Made by a program: the position numbers and the translations under genes
Shown: positions 1 to 7,687 of the stretch, one piece after another
Layout of the letters: the number at the start of each line of letters is the position of its first letter
How positions within the stretch are numbered: position 1 is the stretch's first letter
The notes under the pieces: generated by a model
Seen by the model: only the letters and a program-made list of their open reading frames with translations
Database searches by the model: none
Told to the model about the DNA's origin: nothing
NCBI GenBank assembly: GCA_018052995.1
Contig: JAGPMK010000026.1
Coordinates: forward strand, 1-32,224
DNA length: 32,224 nt
Source of the DNA: Syntrophorhabdales bacterium
GTDB taxonomy: Bacteria > Desulfobacterota > Syntrophorhabdia > Syntrophorhabdales > Syntrophorhabdaceae
Reading direction: 5' to 3'

Positions 1-377
1 TAAACTCAAAACTCCTTATTGTTATTATACCTGCAAAGTTTCAGGTATATGATTATCTTCAGAAGGATAAGTTGATAGATGTAACCCAGCCCAATAGGAT
101 ACTCCATGAATTTTTAAGTAGGGAAGGGATCAGATATATTGACCTTCTTCAACCCATGAGGTCTTATGCGGATTTGAGGCCCAAAAGATGGCTTGACCCA
201 GAGAAAGACCTTTACTGGAGGATAGATGGGCACTGGAATTCAAAGGGTAATAGGCTTGCAGGCTTATTGGTTTCAGAATATATTTTAGAAAATAATCTCA
301 TCGATGTCCCTGAAAAGGACAAAAAAATGGATGATATTAAAGAGAGATTAAAGGCATTTAAGCAGCCTTTAAAATAA
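1..377 (+). CDS. SGNH/GDSL hydrolase-like protein, C-terminal part (5' truncated)
   Basis: The reading frame is open from base 3 to the stop at 375-377, so the true start lies before the window; the ATG at 72 is internal. The visible part begins NSKLLIVIIPAKFQVYDYL and ends with a lysine-rich tail. The segment WRIDGHWNSKGNRLAG has the D-G-H-W-N...G pattern that carries the catalytic Asp and His in SGNH hydrolases and AlgJ/AlgX-like proteins of polysaccharide loci. The nucleophile block would be upstream and cannot be checked. It is followed after 12 nt by a DUF5989 microprotein and then an SxtJ-like protein, a set often found together in exopolysaccharide clusters. A role in acetylating or deacetylating a surface glycan is likely but inferred. 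Confidence 0.75.
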   Translation, partial: NSKLLIVIIPAKFQVYDYLQKDKLIDVTQPNRILHEFLSREGIRYIDLLQPMRSYADLRPKRWLDPEKDLYWRIDGHWNSKGNRLAGLLVSEYILENNLIDVPEKDKKMDDIKERLKAFKQPLK

Positions 378-389
378 ACCGGAGGTTAT

Positions 390-536
390 ATGTCACTACT
401 GGGCGATCTTTGGCAGTTTATGAGGGAGAGAAAGAAGTGGTGGCTTTTGCCATTGATTATAGTGCTACTTCTTCTCGGTCTTTTTATAATATTCTCAAGC
501 TCGGCAATTGCACCTTTCATATACACACTTTTTTAA
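390..536 (+). CDS. DUF5989-family membrane microprotein (48 aa)
   Basis: This short ORF starts MSLLGDLWQFMRERKKWW and continues as one hydrophobic segment (about residues 19-35) ending APFIYTLF. The pattern 'L-x-D-LWxFMRxRKKWWLLP' plus a single transmembrane helix is typical of DUF5989. A GGAGG Shine-Dalgarno lies at 381-385, five bases before the ATG. It sits between the SGNH hydrolase-like gene and the SxtJ-like gene. That linkage is common in polysaccharide loci and implies a membrane partner role; the biochemical function is unknown. Confidence 0.8.
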   Translation: MSLLGDLWQFMRERKKWWLLPLIIVLLLLGLFIIFSSSAIAPFIYTLF

Positions 537-568
537 AAACCTTGAGATTTCAAAGAGATGACTGAACT

Positions 569-952
569 ATGACTGGGGATATCAAAAAAGATAGATTCAA
601 GGTATTACAGACAATATGCACCCTTGCCTTTGTTGCCCTTGCAGTAGGGTTCATCTTAAAGATAAATACCCTGCTTTATATTGCACTGGTTTTTCTTTTT
701 ATAGGGCTTTTTCTCTCCAGGCTATCAGAGATAATAGCGGTAGGTTGGCTTAGGTTTGCAAATGCCCTTGGGATAATCAACACGAGGATTATCTTAACAG
801 TAGTCTTCTATGTTTTTTTGACCCCTCTCGCATTTTTTTATAGGATGACCCACGGTGATTTCATGCATCTAAGACGAAATCCCGAGAAAAGGTCATTCTA
901 TGAGGTAAGGGGGCATGAATATAGACCCGAAGATTTAGAAAAGCTATGGTAA
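569..952 (+). CDS. SxtJ-family small membrane protein
   Basis: A 127-aa protein with two closely spaced hydrophobic segments near residues 14-50 and another near 72-92. Its basic C-terminus carries RMTHGDFMHLRRNPEKRS and ends in W. This shape and the 'FFYRMTHGD' block match the SxtJ family, named after a saxitoxin-cluster gene but mostly found in exopolysaccharide loci beside DUF5989 and SGNH proteins. Its last codons overlap the start of the GT39 gene by 7 nt, so the two are probably translationally coupled. No catalytic residues are recognisable; function unknown. Confidence 0.75.
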   Translation: MTGDIKKDRFKVLQTICTLAFVALAVGFILKINTLLYIALVFLFIGLFLSRLSEIIAVGWLRFANALGIINTRIILTVVFYVFLTPLAFFYRMTHGDFMHLRRNPEKRSFYEVRGHEYRPEDLEKLW

Positions 953-2397
953 AACTAAAAGTTGATGAAAGAAGTAGACTGGCACCATGGCTTATTCTTA
1001 TTTTACTGATCTGTATTGGTTTAATACCCCGCATAATTGATACGATAAACGCCTCTGGCATCGAGCTTGATGGTGCCTTTTATGCCAATGCAGGAGAGCA
1101 TATATCAAGGGGTGAATTCAGGGATGCCCTAAAAGGGGTCTTTCCACCTTTTTATCCATTTTTAATAGGATTGGCTCATCTTTTTATAGATGATTTGGAG
1201 TTTGCTGGACGAATTGCGTCAATTATTATAGGCATACTATTGATCCCATTATGTTATTTTGCTGTAAAAAAGATTTATGGAATCAGGCATGGACTGTATA
1301 TGGCATTCTTTGTGGCAGTTCATCCCTATCTCGTTAGGTTTTCAGCACAGGTATTATCTGAGTCTACAGCGATTTTTATTTTCACCCTCAGTGTTTTTTT
1401 GTTTTATTGGGGGTGGACTGAAGAAAGGTTATATCTTATCGGCCTTTCCGGTATCTGCCTTGGTCTTGCCTATCTTACAAGGCCTGAATATATTGTATAT
1501 CCTGTGCCCCTGTCCCTCATCCTTTTATTTAAAAAAAGATTTAAGGGGCTCATTGTATTTATTTTGTGTTTTTTTGTTGTTGCCCTCCCATATATCCTTT
1601 ATCTGAAGTACGATACAGGTCTCTGGGTTATAAGCAAAAAGGCAATACTGGCAAAGCAGCAGAAGACAGAAGGCCTTTCAGTACATTCATATCTTTTTCC
1701 TGTTTTATCTTTTTTTAATACACTCAAGAACATCCCCTCGGTAATCTACCATTTCTTTGAGGCAGTATTCCCCCCCTTTATCATCCTATGTTTTCTTGGA
1801 ATAAAAGGCACTACAAAGAGATTCGCAATGATGGCAGTGCTCTTGTTTTTATTCCACGTTATAAGTATATCCCTTATGACATCCTCCACAAGGAGATTTT
1901 CAGTAGGTTTTATACCCATTGTCCTTGTTTTCTGTGTGTCAGGTATTGTGAGGATAGGGGATTATCTGGCACGTTTCAGGAAAAACAGGGTTTTTTTCTG
2001 GATAGTAATCTTTATCATCTTTGCCTCTTCCATCTATCAGGGTATTATCTCCCAGAATCCAGGGAGGATACTAAATAAAAAGGCAGGTCTTTTTATGAAG
2101 ACCTATGATTCAGGTAAAAAAATTGCCTCAAGGATGCCCCTTGTCTCATTCTATTCAAGGAGCGAATGGGTAAACATTGTGGAGGAGATAAAGATAGCAA
2201 AAGATTGTAGAGGACTTGTAGATACCCTGAAAAAGTTGGGGGTCCGGTATATTGTTATCGATGAGGTGCTCGAGGCATATGCAAAGGAAAAGGGTATTGA
2301 TATTACAGAAGGTGACTGCCTGAAGGATACGACTTGCGTTATAACCTTTAATAACAAGGATGAATTTGTAAGGATATTGAGGCTGCCAGATGTATGA
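946..2397 (+). CDS. Glycosyltransferase family 39-like integral membrane protein
   Basis: A 483-aa multi-spanning protein with roughly ten hydrophobic helices. After the first helix comes ELDGAFYANAGEHISRGEF, matching the periplasmic D-x-x-Y catalytic loop of GT39/ArnT/PMT-type transferases that use polyprenyl-phosphate sugars. The C-terminal ~110 residues form a soluble domain with VRYIVIDEVL and a Cys pair, as often seen in this family. It overlaps the gene before it by 7 nt and the next by 8 nt. It probably transfers a sugar from a lipid carrier on the periplasmic face. The sugar and acceptor cannot be told from sequence. Confidence 0.8.
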   Translation: MVKLKVDERSRLAPWLILILLICIGLIPRIIDTINASGIELDGAFYANAGEHISRGEFRDALKGVFPPFYPFLIGLAHLFIDDLEFAGRIASIIIGILLIPLCYFAVKKIYGIRHGLYMAFFVAVHPYLVRFSAQVLSESTAIFIFTLSVFLFYWGWTEERLYLIGLSGICLGLAYLTRPEYIVYPVPLSLILLFKKRFKGLIVFILCFFVVALPYILYLKYDTGLWVISKKAILAKQQKTEGLSVHSYLFPVLSFFNTLKNIPSVIYHFFEAVFPPFIILCFLGIKGTTKRFAMMAVLLFLFHVISISLMTSSTRRFSVGFIPIVLVFCVSGIVRIGDYLARFRKNRVFFWIVIFIIFASSIYQGIISQNPGRILNKKAGLFMKTYDSGKKIASRMPLVSFYSRSEWVNIVEEIKIAKDCRGLVDTLKKLGVRYIVIDEVLEAYAKEKGIDITEGDCLKDTTCVITFNNKDEFVRILRLPDV

Positions 2398-3427
2398 TGA
2401 ACTTGTATCTGTGGTTATTCTCAACTGGAACGGCAAGGCGTTTATACAGGGGTGTATTGAAAGCGTGCTTGGTCAGGATTATAAAAACATGGAGATTATA
2501 GTAGTGGATAATGCCTCAACAGATGGCTCACCCGATATGATAGAGAGCGAATATAAGGATGTGGTTCTTTTAAGGAATAAGGATAATCTTGGTTTTGGCG
2601 GTGGAAACGATGTAGGTATAAAGTATGCCCACGGTGATTATATTGTGATGCTCAATAATGATACTGAACTTGATAAATCTTGTATATCAGAGATGAAAAA
2701 GGCAATAGAAAAGGATGAAAAATATGGTTCATGTGCCTCAAAGATATACCTGAAGTTTGAGGAGGACACCCTCGATGCAGCAGGTATTGTTGTATATCCA
2801 GATGGGCTCTCCATTGGCAGAGGCAGACTCGAGAGGGGTTATCTTTACAATAAAGAAGAAGAGGTGTTCTGTGCCAGCGATTGCTGTTGTATGTATAGAA
2901 GGGCAATGCTTGAGGATATAAAACTCCATACTTTTGATGAATACTATGATTGTGATTTTTTTGCATATGCAGATGAGACAGATATAGGCTGGAGGGCGCA
3001 GATTAGGGGGTGGAGGTGTATTTTTACACCAAAGGCAAAAGTATATCACATGCACTCTGCATCTGCAGGGACATACTCACCGTTTAAGGCATTCCTTGTT
3101 GAGAGAAACAGGATATGGCTTCAGATAAAGTCTTTTCCTCTATTGCTTTTGATTTATGGACAGTTTTTTACACTTGCAAGATATTTTTATCAGGCTTACG
3201 GTGCATTTTTTGGTAAGGGTGCATCAGGGGAGTTCTCAAGGGAGCACTCAAAGACAGAGTTGATAGAGGTTTTATTAAAGGTATATGCCTCAGCGATTAA
3301 AGGCATGCCAAGGATGCTGACGAAAAGAAGGGAGATCCAACAAAAGAGGCTGGCTTCAACGGGCGATATGTTGAAACTACTAAATGTTTATGGTATAAAG
3401 ACGAAGGATATTTCCTTAAGAGGCTAA
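2390..3427 (+). CDS. Glycosyltransferase family 2 (rhamnosyltransferase-like)
   Basis: A 345-aa GT-A protein. The N-terminus SVVILNWNGKAFIQGCIESV is the classical GT2 nucleotide-binding start. It is followed by IIVVDNASTDGS and, in place of DXD, MLNNDTELD, as in WbbL-like rhamnosyltransferases. The acceptor-side motif ADETDIGWRAQIRGWRC supplies the ED/DE catalytic base region. The C-terminal ~100 residues have a hydrophobic stretch (LLLLIYGQFFTLARYF) that may sit on the membrane. It should transfer a nucleotide-activated sugar to a growing lipid-linked oligosaccharide on the cytoplasmic face. The donor sugar is not certain. Confidence 0.88.
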   Translation: MYDELVSVVILNWNGKAFIQGCIESVLGQDYKNMEIIVVDNASTDGSPDMIESEYKDVVLLRNKDNLGFGGGNDVGIKYAHGDYIVMLNNDTELDKSCISEMKKAIEKDEKYGSCASKIYLKFEEDTLDAAGIVVYPDGLSIGRGRLERGYLYNKEEEVFCASDCCCMYRRAMLEDIKLHTFDEYYDCDFFAYADETDIGWRAQIRGWRCIFTPKAKVYHMHSASAGTYSPFKAFLVERNRIWLQIKSFPLLLLIYGQFFTLARYFYQAYGAFFGKGASGEFSREHSKTELIEVLLKVYASAIKGMPRMLTKRREIQQKRLASTGDMLKLLNVYGIKTKDISLRG

Positions 3428-3428
3428 T

Positions 3429-4541
3429 TTGATACCAGTATTCAGACCATCCTATGACGATGAAGAGTTTAATGCAGTTAAAGAGGTATTGAAAAGTGGC
3501 TGGGCAGGACTAGGCCCTAAGACAAAGGAGTTTGAGGAGAAGTTCGCTGCATACATTGGTGTTAAATATGCCGTTGCGGTTAATTCTGCCACTGCTGCAC
3601 TCCATCTTGCCTTAAAGGTTCTGGAGATAGAGGACGCTGAGGTCATAACAACCCCGATGACCTTTGTATCCACAAACCATGCCATACTTTATAATAAAGG
3701 AATTCCTGTATTTGCAGATATAGATGCAGATACGCTCAATATATCCCCTGATTCCATTAAAAAATTTATATCTAATAAAACAAGGTGTATATTACTGGTC
3801 CATTATGGTGGATACCCCTGTGATATGGATGAGATAGTGGCTATAGCAAGGGAAAATAATCTTTTTATAGTGGAGGATTGCGCCCATGCCTGCGGTGCTG
3901 AATACAGAGGAAAAAAGGTGGGCTCCATAGGAGATCTGGGCTGTTTTAGTTTTCACGCCGTCAAGAATCTCGCCACAGGCGACGGCGGGATGATTACAAC
4001 AGACAACGAGAGATACTATGAAAGGCTTATAAGACTCAGATGGCTTGGGATTACAAAGGATACCTGGGAGAGGGGCAGATATTCAAAATATTCATGGTAT
4101 TACGATGTGGCAGAGGTGGGATATAAATGCCATATGAATGATATCGCCGCTGCCATAGGGATTGTCCAGCTATCAAAACTTGAGAGATTGAATGCGAAAA
4201 GGGAAGAGCTCACAGGCCTTTATAACAGGCTGCTCATGGATATCCCAGAGGTCAGAACGCCTGTGCTTAAACCAGACAGAAAAAGCGCTTACCATAATTA
4301 TGTAATAAAGGCAGAAAAAAGGGATGAGCTTAATCAATACCTTGCAGGAGAGGGTGTATCAACGAGTGTCCATTATTTTCCGAACAATCATTATGAGATT
4401 TACAGAGGATATAAGGGGGATACGCCTATAAGCGATGAGGTGTGGAAGAAAATCATGACCCTTCCTCTATTCCCTGACCTGAGGACAGAGGATGTTCATT
4501 TGATATCTAATAAGATAAAGGGATTTTATGGAGGACCCTAA
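3429..4541 (+). CDS. DegT/DnrJ/EryC1/StrS-family PLP-dependent sugar aminotransferase
   Basis: A 370-aa fold-type I aminotransferase. It starts at TTG (3429), one base after the previous stop region and behind a weak AGAGG, giving MIPVFRPSYDDEEFNAV; no better in-frame ATG precedes it. Recognisable blocks are GWAGLGPKTKEFEEKFA, the VNSATAALHLAL cofactor loop, VEDCAHACGAEYRGKKVG, and FHAVKNLATGDGGMITT with the PLP Schiff-base lysine. The family converts NDP-keto-sugars to amino sugars using glutamate or glutamine. Here it would supply an aminosugar for the polysaccharide, which the neighbouring methyltransferase or acyltransferase could modify further. The ketosugar substrate is unknown. Confidence 0.92.
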   Translation: MIPVFRPSYDDEEFNAVKEVLKSGWAGLGPKTKEFEEKFAAYIGVKYAVAVNSATAALHLALKVLEIEDAEVITTPMTFVSTNHAILYNKGIPVFADIDADTLNISPDSIKKFISNKTRCILLVHYGGYPCDMDEIVAIARENNLFIVEDCAHACGAEYRGKKVGSIGDLGCFSFHAVKNLATGDGGMITTDNERYYERLIRLRWLGITKDTWERGRYSKYSWYYDVAEVGYKCHMNDIAAAIGIVQLSKLERLNAKREELTGLYNRLLMDIPEVRTPVLKPDRKSAYHNYVIKAEKRDELNQYLAGEGVSTSVHYFPNNHYEIYRGYKGDTPISDEVWKKIMTLPLFPDLRTEDVHLISNKIKGFYGGP

Positions 4542-5238
4542 TATAAGCCAGAGGGCCTTCTGGACAGAATGGGGAGATAAATATGCCGATGAGATGGCGA
4601 GTGTTCACAGATACGGTGATATCAAAGAGCTTGAAAAGATAGTCATGCATATAATAGAAAAACTTGAGATAAAAGGTAATGACCGGGTCCTTGATGCAGG
4701 ATGCGGAAGCGGTATATTCACCTCGATCTTAGAAGGTCTCACGGGTGCAGACATAACCGGTATGGATTTTTCTATAAGGCATCTGGAGATCATGAGAAAA
4801 AAGCATATCCATATAGAGCCTGTTACTGGTGATGTTACTGCCCTGCCTTTCAAGGAAGACTCATTTGATAAGGTTGTGTGTTATAGTGTCCTGCAGTTTG
4901 TTGAGCCCTGGCAGGAGGCAGTGGAAGAGCTTATAAGGGTTACAAAAAGAGGGGGGATGCTTCTTCTTGGAGATATCCCGGATAGGTCAAGGAGATGGGT
5001 GCAGTATCTACTTACTATAAAAAAGGCTCTTATACTCCTTGGTAGACCTAAAGAATTTTTAGATAAGCTGAGATATGCTACCAGTGGTCCCCAGTGGCAG
5101 TGGTTTAATGTCTCTGAGGTAATATCATTTATAAAAAATCATGGATGTATGGTAAGGTCAATAAAACAACCTGTGAATTCCCAATGGGGAACAGAATCAT
5201 ATAGATACAGAATAGACCTGCTTGTTTATACCGGATGA
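4528..5238 (+). CDS. Class I SAM-dependent methyltransferase
   Basis: A 236-aa Rossmann-fold methyltransferase. Motif I is RVLDAGCGSGIFTSILEG (about residues 52-70). Next come MDFSIRHLEIM (motif II region), GDVTALPFKEDSFDKVVCYSVLQFV (motif III/IV) and a post-motif segment VTKRGGMLLLGDIPD. It overlaps the aminotransferase by 14 nt and the next gene by the ATGA of stop and start, so all three are likely translated together. Methylation of an amino sugar or glycan is the natural guess from context, but the acceptor cannot be read from the sequence. Confidence 0.85.
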   Translation: MEDPNISQRAFWTEWGDKYADEMASVHRYGDIKELEKIVMHIIEKLEIKGNDRVLDAGCGSGIFTSILEGLTGADITGMDFSIRHLEIMRKKHIHIEPVTGDVTALPFKEDSFDKVVCYSVLQFVEPWQEAVEELIRVTKRGGMLLLGDIPDRSRRWVQYLLTIKKALILLGRPKEFLDKLRYATSGPQWQWFNVSEVISFIKNHGCMVRSIKQPVNSQWGTESYRYRIDLLVYTG

Positions 5239-6221
5239 ACATAAATATATCCCACGGCAAAATTGAGGATCCCCTCGCAGATAACCATAACATCATCTTT
5301 TATCAGAATGTGTGGCTTGAGCTCCTAAGAGATTCTCTTGGTTACAAACAACTTTCTTATGTATTTGAGGAGGATGGCAAGAAGCTCTTCATCTCCGGGA
5401 GTATTATAAATCTTGGCTGGTTCAAGATTTTTTATTCAAATATGCCCTATGGTGGCTTTTGGGGTGATTATTCATATTTTGAAAAGGCTTTGTGCTATCT
5501 CGAGGAAGACCTAAAGAGTCATGGTATAGACCGAATCTATATAACGAGAAATTTTTTAAACAATTTTCCTGACCCTGAGGGTTTTAAAAAGGTGTTTACC
5601 TATCAGACAGTCCTTTTTTTTGACAAAGAGGGGCTTGATGCATACAAAAAGGCATGTAAATACAAGATAAATACCCAGATAAGGCGTGCCAAAAGAGAGG
5701 GACTTGAGATTAAGGAGATAAACGGAACACAGGACCTGACTGATTATTACAGGATGTATAGGGAGACAATTAAAAGGAATCAAGGGGTTATTTACTGGAA
5801 TAAGACATTCTTCAGACTGATAACAGAGAGGCTTCCTGACAGATACAGTATCATATATGCCATGTATGAGAATGAGCCTATAGCAGGGATTATGCTAATA
5901 AAATCAAAGGATATGATGCATTATTTTATAGGTGCCTCTGATGGGAGATACCTGCTCAAAAGACCAAACGACTTTATCCTTTACCATGCCATTGAGGGTG
6001 CCATCTCAGAGGGTTTCAGCTCCTTTGATTTCATGCTTACTGAATCCTCGGACAACAATCTTTTATGGTTCAAAGAAAAATGGGGCTCAAAAACCTTTGG
6101 GTTCGATAAATTCCAGAAGGATATATCAATGCCGTTTAAATCAAAGGTCTTTGATAGCCTTTACAGGATATATTCCTCTGGAGCAGTCAAGAGATTACTG
6201 TTATGGCTCCCCCAGCGATAG
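5235..6221 (+). CDS. FemAB/GNAT-like acyltransferase (peptidoglycan-bridge type)
   Basis: A 328-aa protein resembling the acetyltransf_6/FemAB group: an N-terminal GNAT half, the basic stretch YKINTQIRRAKREGLEIKEI (about residues 143-162), and a second GNAT half with PIAGIMLIKSKDMMHYFIGASDGRY. The 'INxxIRRAKREGL' block is characteristic of this fold, in which two GNAT domains lie back to back. Family members attach amino acids or acyl groups to lipid-linked sugars. Its place after an aminotransferase and a methyltransferase suggests N-acylation of the amino sugar, an inference from gene order. It overlaps the flippase gene by 19 nt. Confidence 0.75.
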   Translation: MNINISHGKIEDPLADNHNIIFYQNVWLELLRDSLGYKQLSYVFEEDGKKLFISGSIINLGWFKIFYSNMPYGGFWGDYSYFEKALCYLEEDLKSHGIDRIYITRNFLNNFPDPEGFKKVFTYQTVLFFDKEGLDAYKKACKYKINTQIRRAKREGLEIKEINGTQDLTDYYRMYRETIKRNQGVIYWNKTFFRLITERLPDRYSIIYAMYENEPIAGIMLIKSKDMMHYFIGASDGRYLLKRPNDFILYHAIEGAISEGFSSFDFMLTESSDNNLLWFKEKWGSKTFGFDKFQKDISMPFKSKVFDSLYRIYSSGAVKRLLLWLPQR

Positions 6222-7537
6222 AAAAGAATATAGTCTATCTCCTGGGTGCATCATGCCTTACCAATATCTCCCTTTTTCTTGTGAATATTATCCTTATAAA
6301 CCATCTGCCAAAGGCAGAATTTGGCATCTTTACACTCCTTGTAAGTATTGTTTATATATTTATTATCTTCTCTGAACTTGGTGTGTCCCAGGGAACAATA
6401 AAATATATATCAGAACATCACGGCATTGGTAACACAGCATATATCAGGGTCCATATCAGGAATTTTTTCAGTGCCACAGTAATTATAAGTATCTTGTTTT
6501 TATTGTTTTTTTATATAAGCCTGCCCCTTTGGCGGATCTTCTATGATTATCTCCCTGTTCGATATGCCGCCCTCCTTGCGCCAATCATACTTCCATACCC
6601 TATTATCAGATACTGGAATGCAATAACCGATGGTTTTCAAAACATGAAATATGCCTTTCTGTTCTCGGTGGTAAGGGAACCCATAAAGCTTGTGCTCCTC
6701 TTGATTGCCACCTATCTCTTTTCCCTTGATATAAAATCTGCTGTTTTGGTCTTTGTTGTCTCATCGTATATAACCCTTTTTGGTTCTTATATAATCTACA
6801 GGATTTTTATCTCGAGGAGGGATATGCCCTTTGAGATGGAGATAGACAGAGGCATACTTTTTGATAAAGAAAAACTGAGGTATTTTTCTTATCTCTATGT
6901 CTCATTCCTTATATTCTGGATACAACCTAATGTCCTCTATCTTATTATTGGGAGATTTTTGAACCCTGAAGGCGTTGCTGCATTTACTGCCTGCTTTATC
7001 CTTAATAATACCATGTGGGTCTTCTTGTTGCCTGTTATGGACACACTATTTCCCTTTATATCTTCTGTCTACAGAGATAGGGATGTCTTTGAGAGATCAA
7101 GGGGAAAGATATATTCTGTGCTATTTGCTACGATAACCTCTGCGTTTATGTGGGTTGTAATCGTTTATTTCCTGGGTGAGAGGGTAATAGGGTTTTTCTA
7201 TGGCGATGCCTATACTATACATAAGAATATATTCTATCTTCTCTCTATCTCACTTTTTTTCGATAGCCTCAGGGTTTTATTTGACCCTATGCTGAAGGGG
7301 ACAAGGCATGCAAATGTTCTTCTATACCTTGAGCTTGCAAGGATAACAGGCATCATTCTCATAGGACCCCTTTCTTTAATATATGGGGGGCTTACATATC
7401 TCTGTTATCTTCTTGCTGCACTTAGTCTTATGATAAATCTTATTAAAGGTTTTGTGTTAAAGAGACTTTTTTCTGTCAATCTCCTCTGGGGATATATCTA
7501 TGCATTCTTTTTGTTTTTTATATTATTTTTCTTATAG
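6203..7537 (+). CDS. Wzx-like oligosaccharide flippase (polysaccharide biosynthesis protein)
   Basis: A 444-aa integral membrane protein with about 12-14 predicted helices. The N-terminal LGASCLTNISLFLVNIILIN is followed by LPKAEFGIFTLLVSIVYIF, the pattern seen at the start of MOP-superfamily flippases ('...eyGifsl...'). Further support comes from LSVSQG-like ELGVSQGTIKYISEH and from FFDSLRVLFDPMLKGTRHANVLL in the C-terminal half. It would move the undecaprenyl-linked repeat unit across the inner membrane. No polymerase (Wzy) is seen in the window, although the GT39-like protein is also membrane-embedded. Confidence 0.85.
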   Translation: MAPPAIEKNIVYLLGASCLTNISLFLVNIILINHLPKAEFGIFTLLVSIVYIFIIFSELGVSQGTIKYISEHHGIGNTAYIRVHIRNFFSATVIISILFLLFFYISLPLWRIFYDYLPVRYAALLAPIILPYPIIRYWNAITDGFQNMKYAFLFSVVREPIKLVLLLIATYLFSLDIKSAVLVFVVSSYITLFGSYIIYRIFISRRDMPFEMEIDRGILFDKEKLRYFSYLYVSFLIFWIQPNVLYLIIGRFLNPEGVAAFTACFILNNTMWVFLLPVMDTLFPFISSVYRDRDVFERSRGKIYSVLFATITSAFMWVVIVYFLGERVIGFFYGDAYTIHKNIFYLLSISLFFDSLRVLFDPMLKGTRHANVLLYLELARITGIILIGPLSLIYGGLTYLCYLLAALSLMINLIKGFVLKRLFSVNLLWGYIYAFFLFFILFFL

Positions 7538-7538
7538 C

Positions 7539-7566
7539 TTGCAAAGATGGCTCAAGTATGTATAAA
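7539..7566 (+). promoter_or_regulatory. Possible sigma70-type promoter inside the polysaccharide locus
   Basis: TTGCAA (7539-7544) and TATAAA (7561-7566) are separated by 16 nt, in the only sizeable gap of the + strand cluster (7538-7687). This would start a second transcript carrying the phosphatase, the Alg14/13 pair and the AsnB-like gene. The -35 match is only 4 of 6, so it is a candidate, not a certainty. Confidence 0.35.
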
Positions 7567-7581
7567 TAAGAGGCAATTAAT

Positions 7582-7671
7582 ATGGAGCCTGTTGTAAAAA
7601 CATTTTATACCCATGATATGGCAAAAGAAGGCTTTTTTATTGATGGTTCCCTTGGTTTTCTGATAAGATAG
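7582..7671 (+). CDS. Possible 29-aa microprotein in the gap before the phosphatase gene
   Basis: An ATG at 7582 follows AAGAGG (7568-7573) at normal spacing and opens 29 codons (MEPVVKTFYTHDMAKEGFF, then IDGSLGFLIR) to a TAG at 7669-7671. The peptide is not low-complexity and does not resemble a transmembrane helix. It could be a real leader or small protein, or the decayed start of a lost glycan gene. It matches no family I recognise. The Shine-Dalgarno would sit almost on the transcription start if the promoter at 7539-7566 is used, which argues against both being real. Confidence 0.25.
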   Translation: MEPVVKTFYTHDMAKEGFFIDGSLGFLIR

Positions 7672-7687
7672 ACCCCTGAAAATTATT

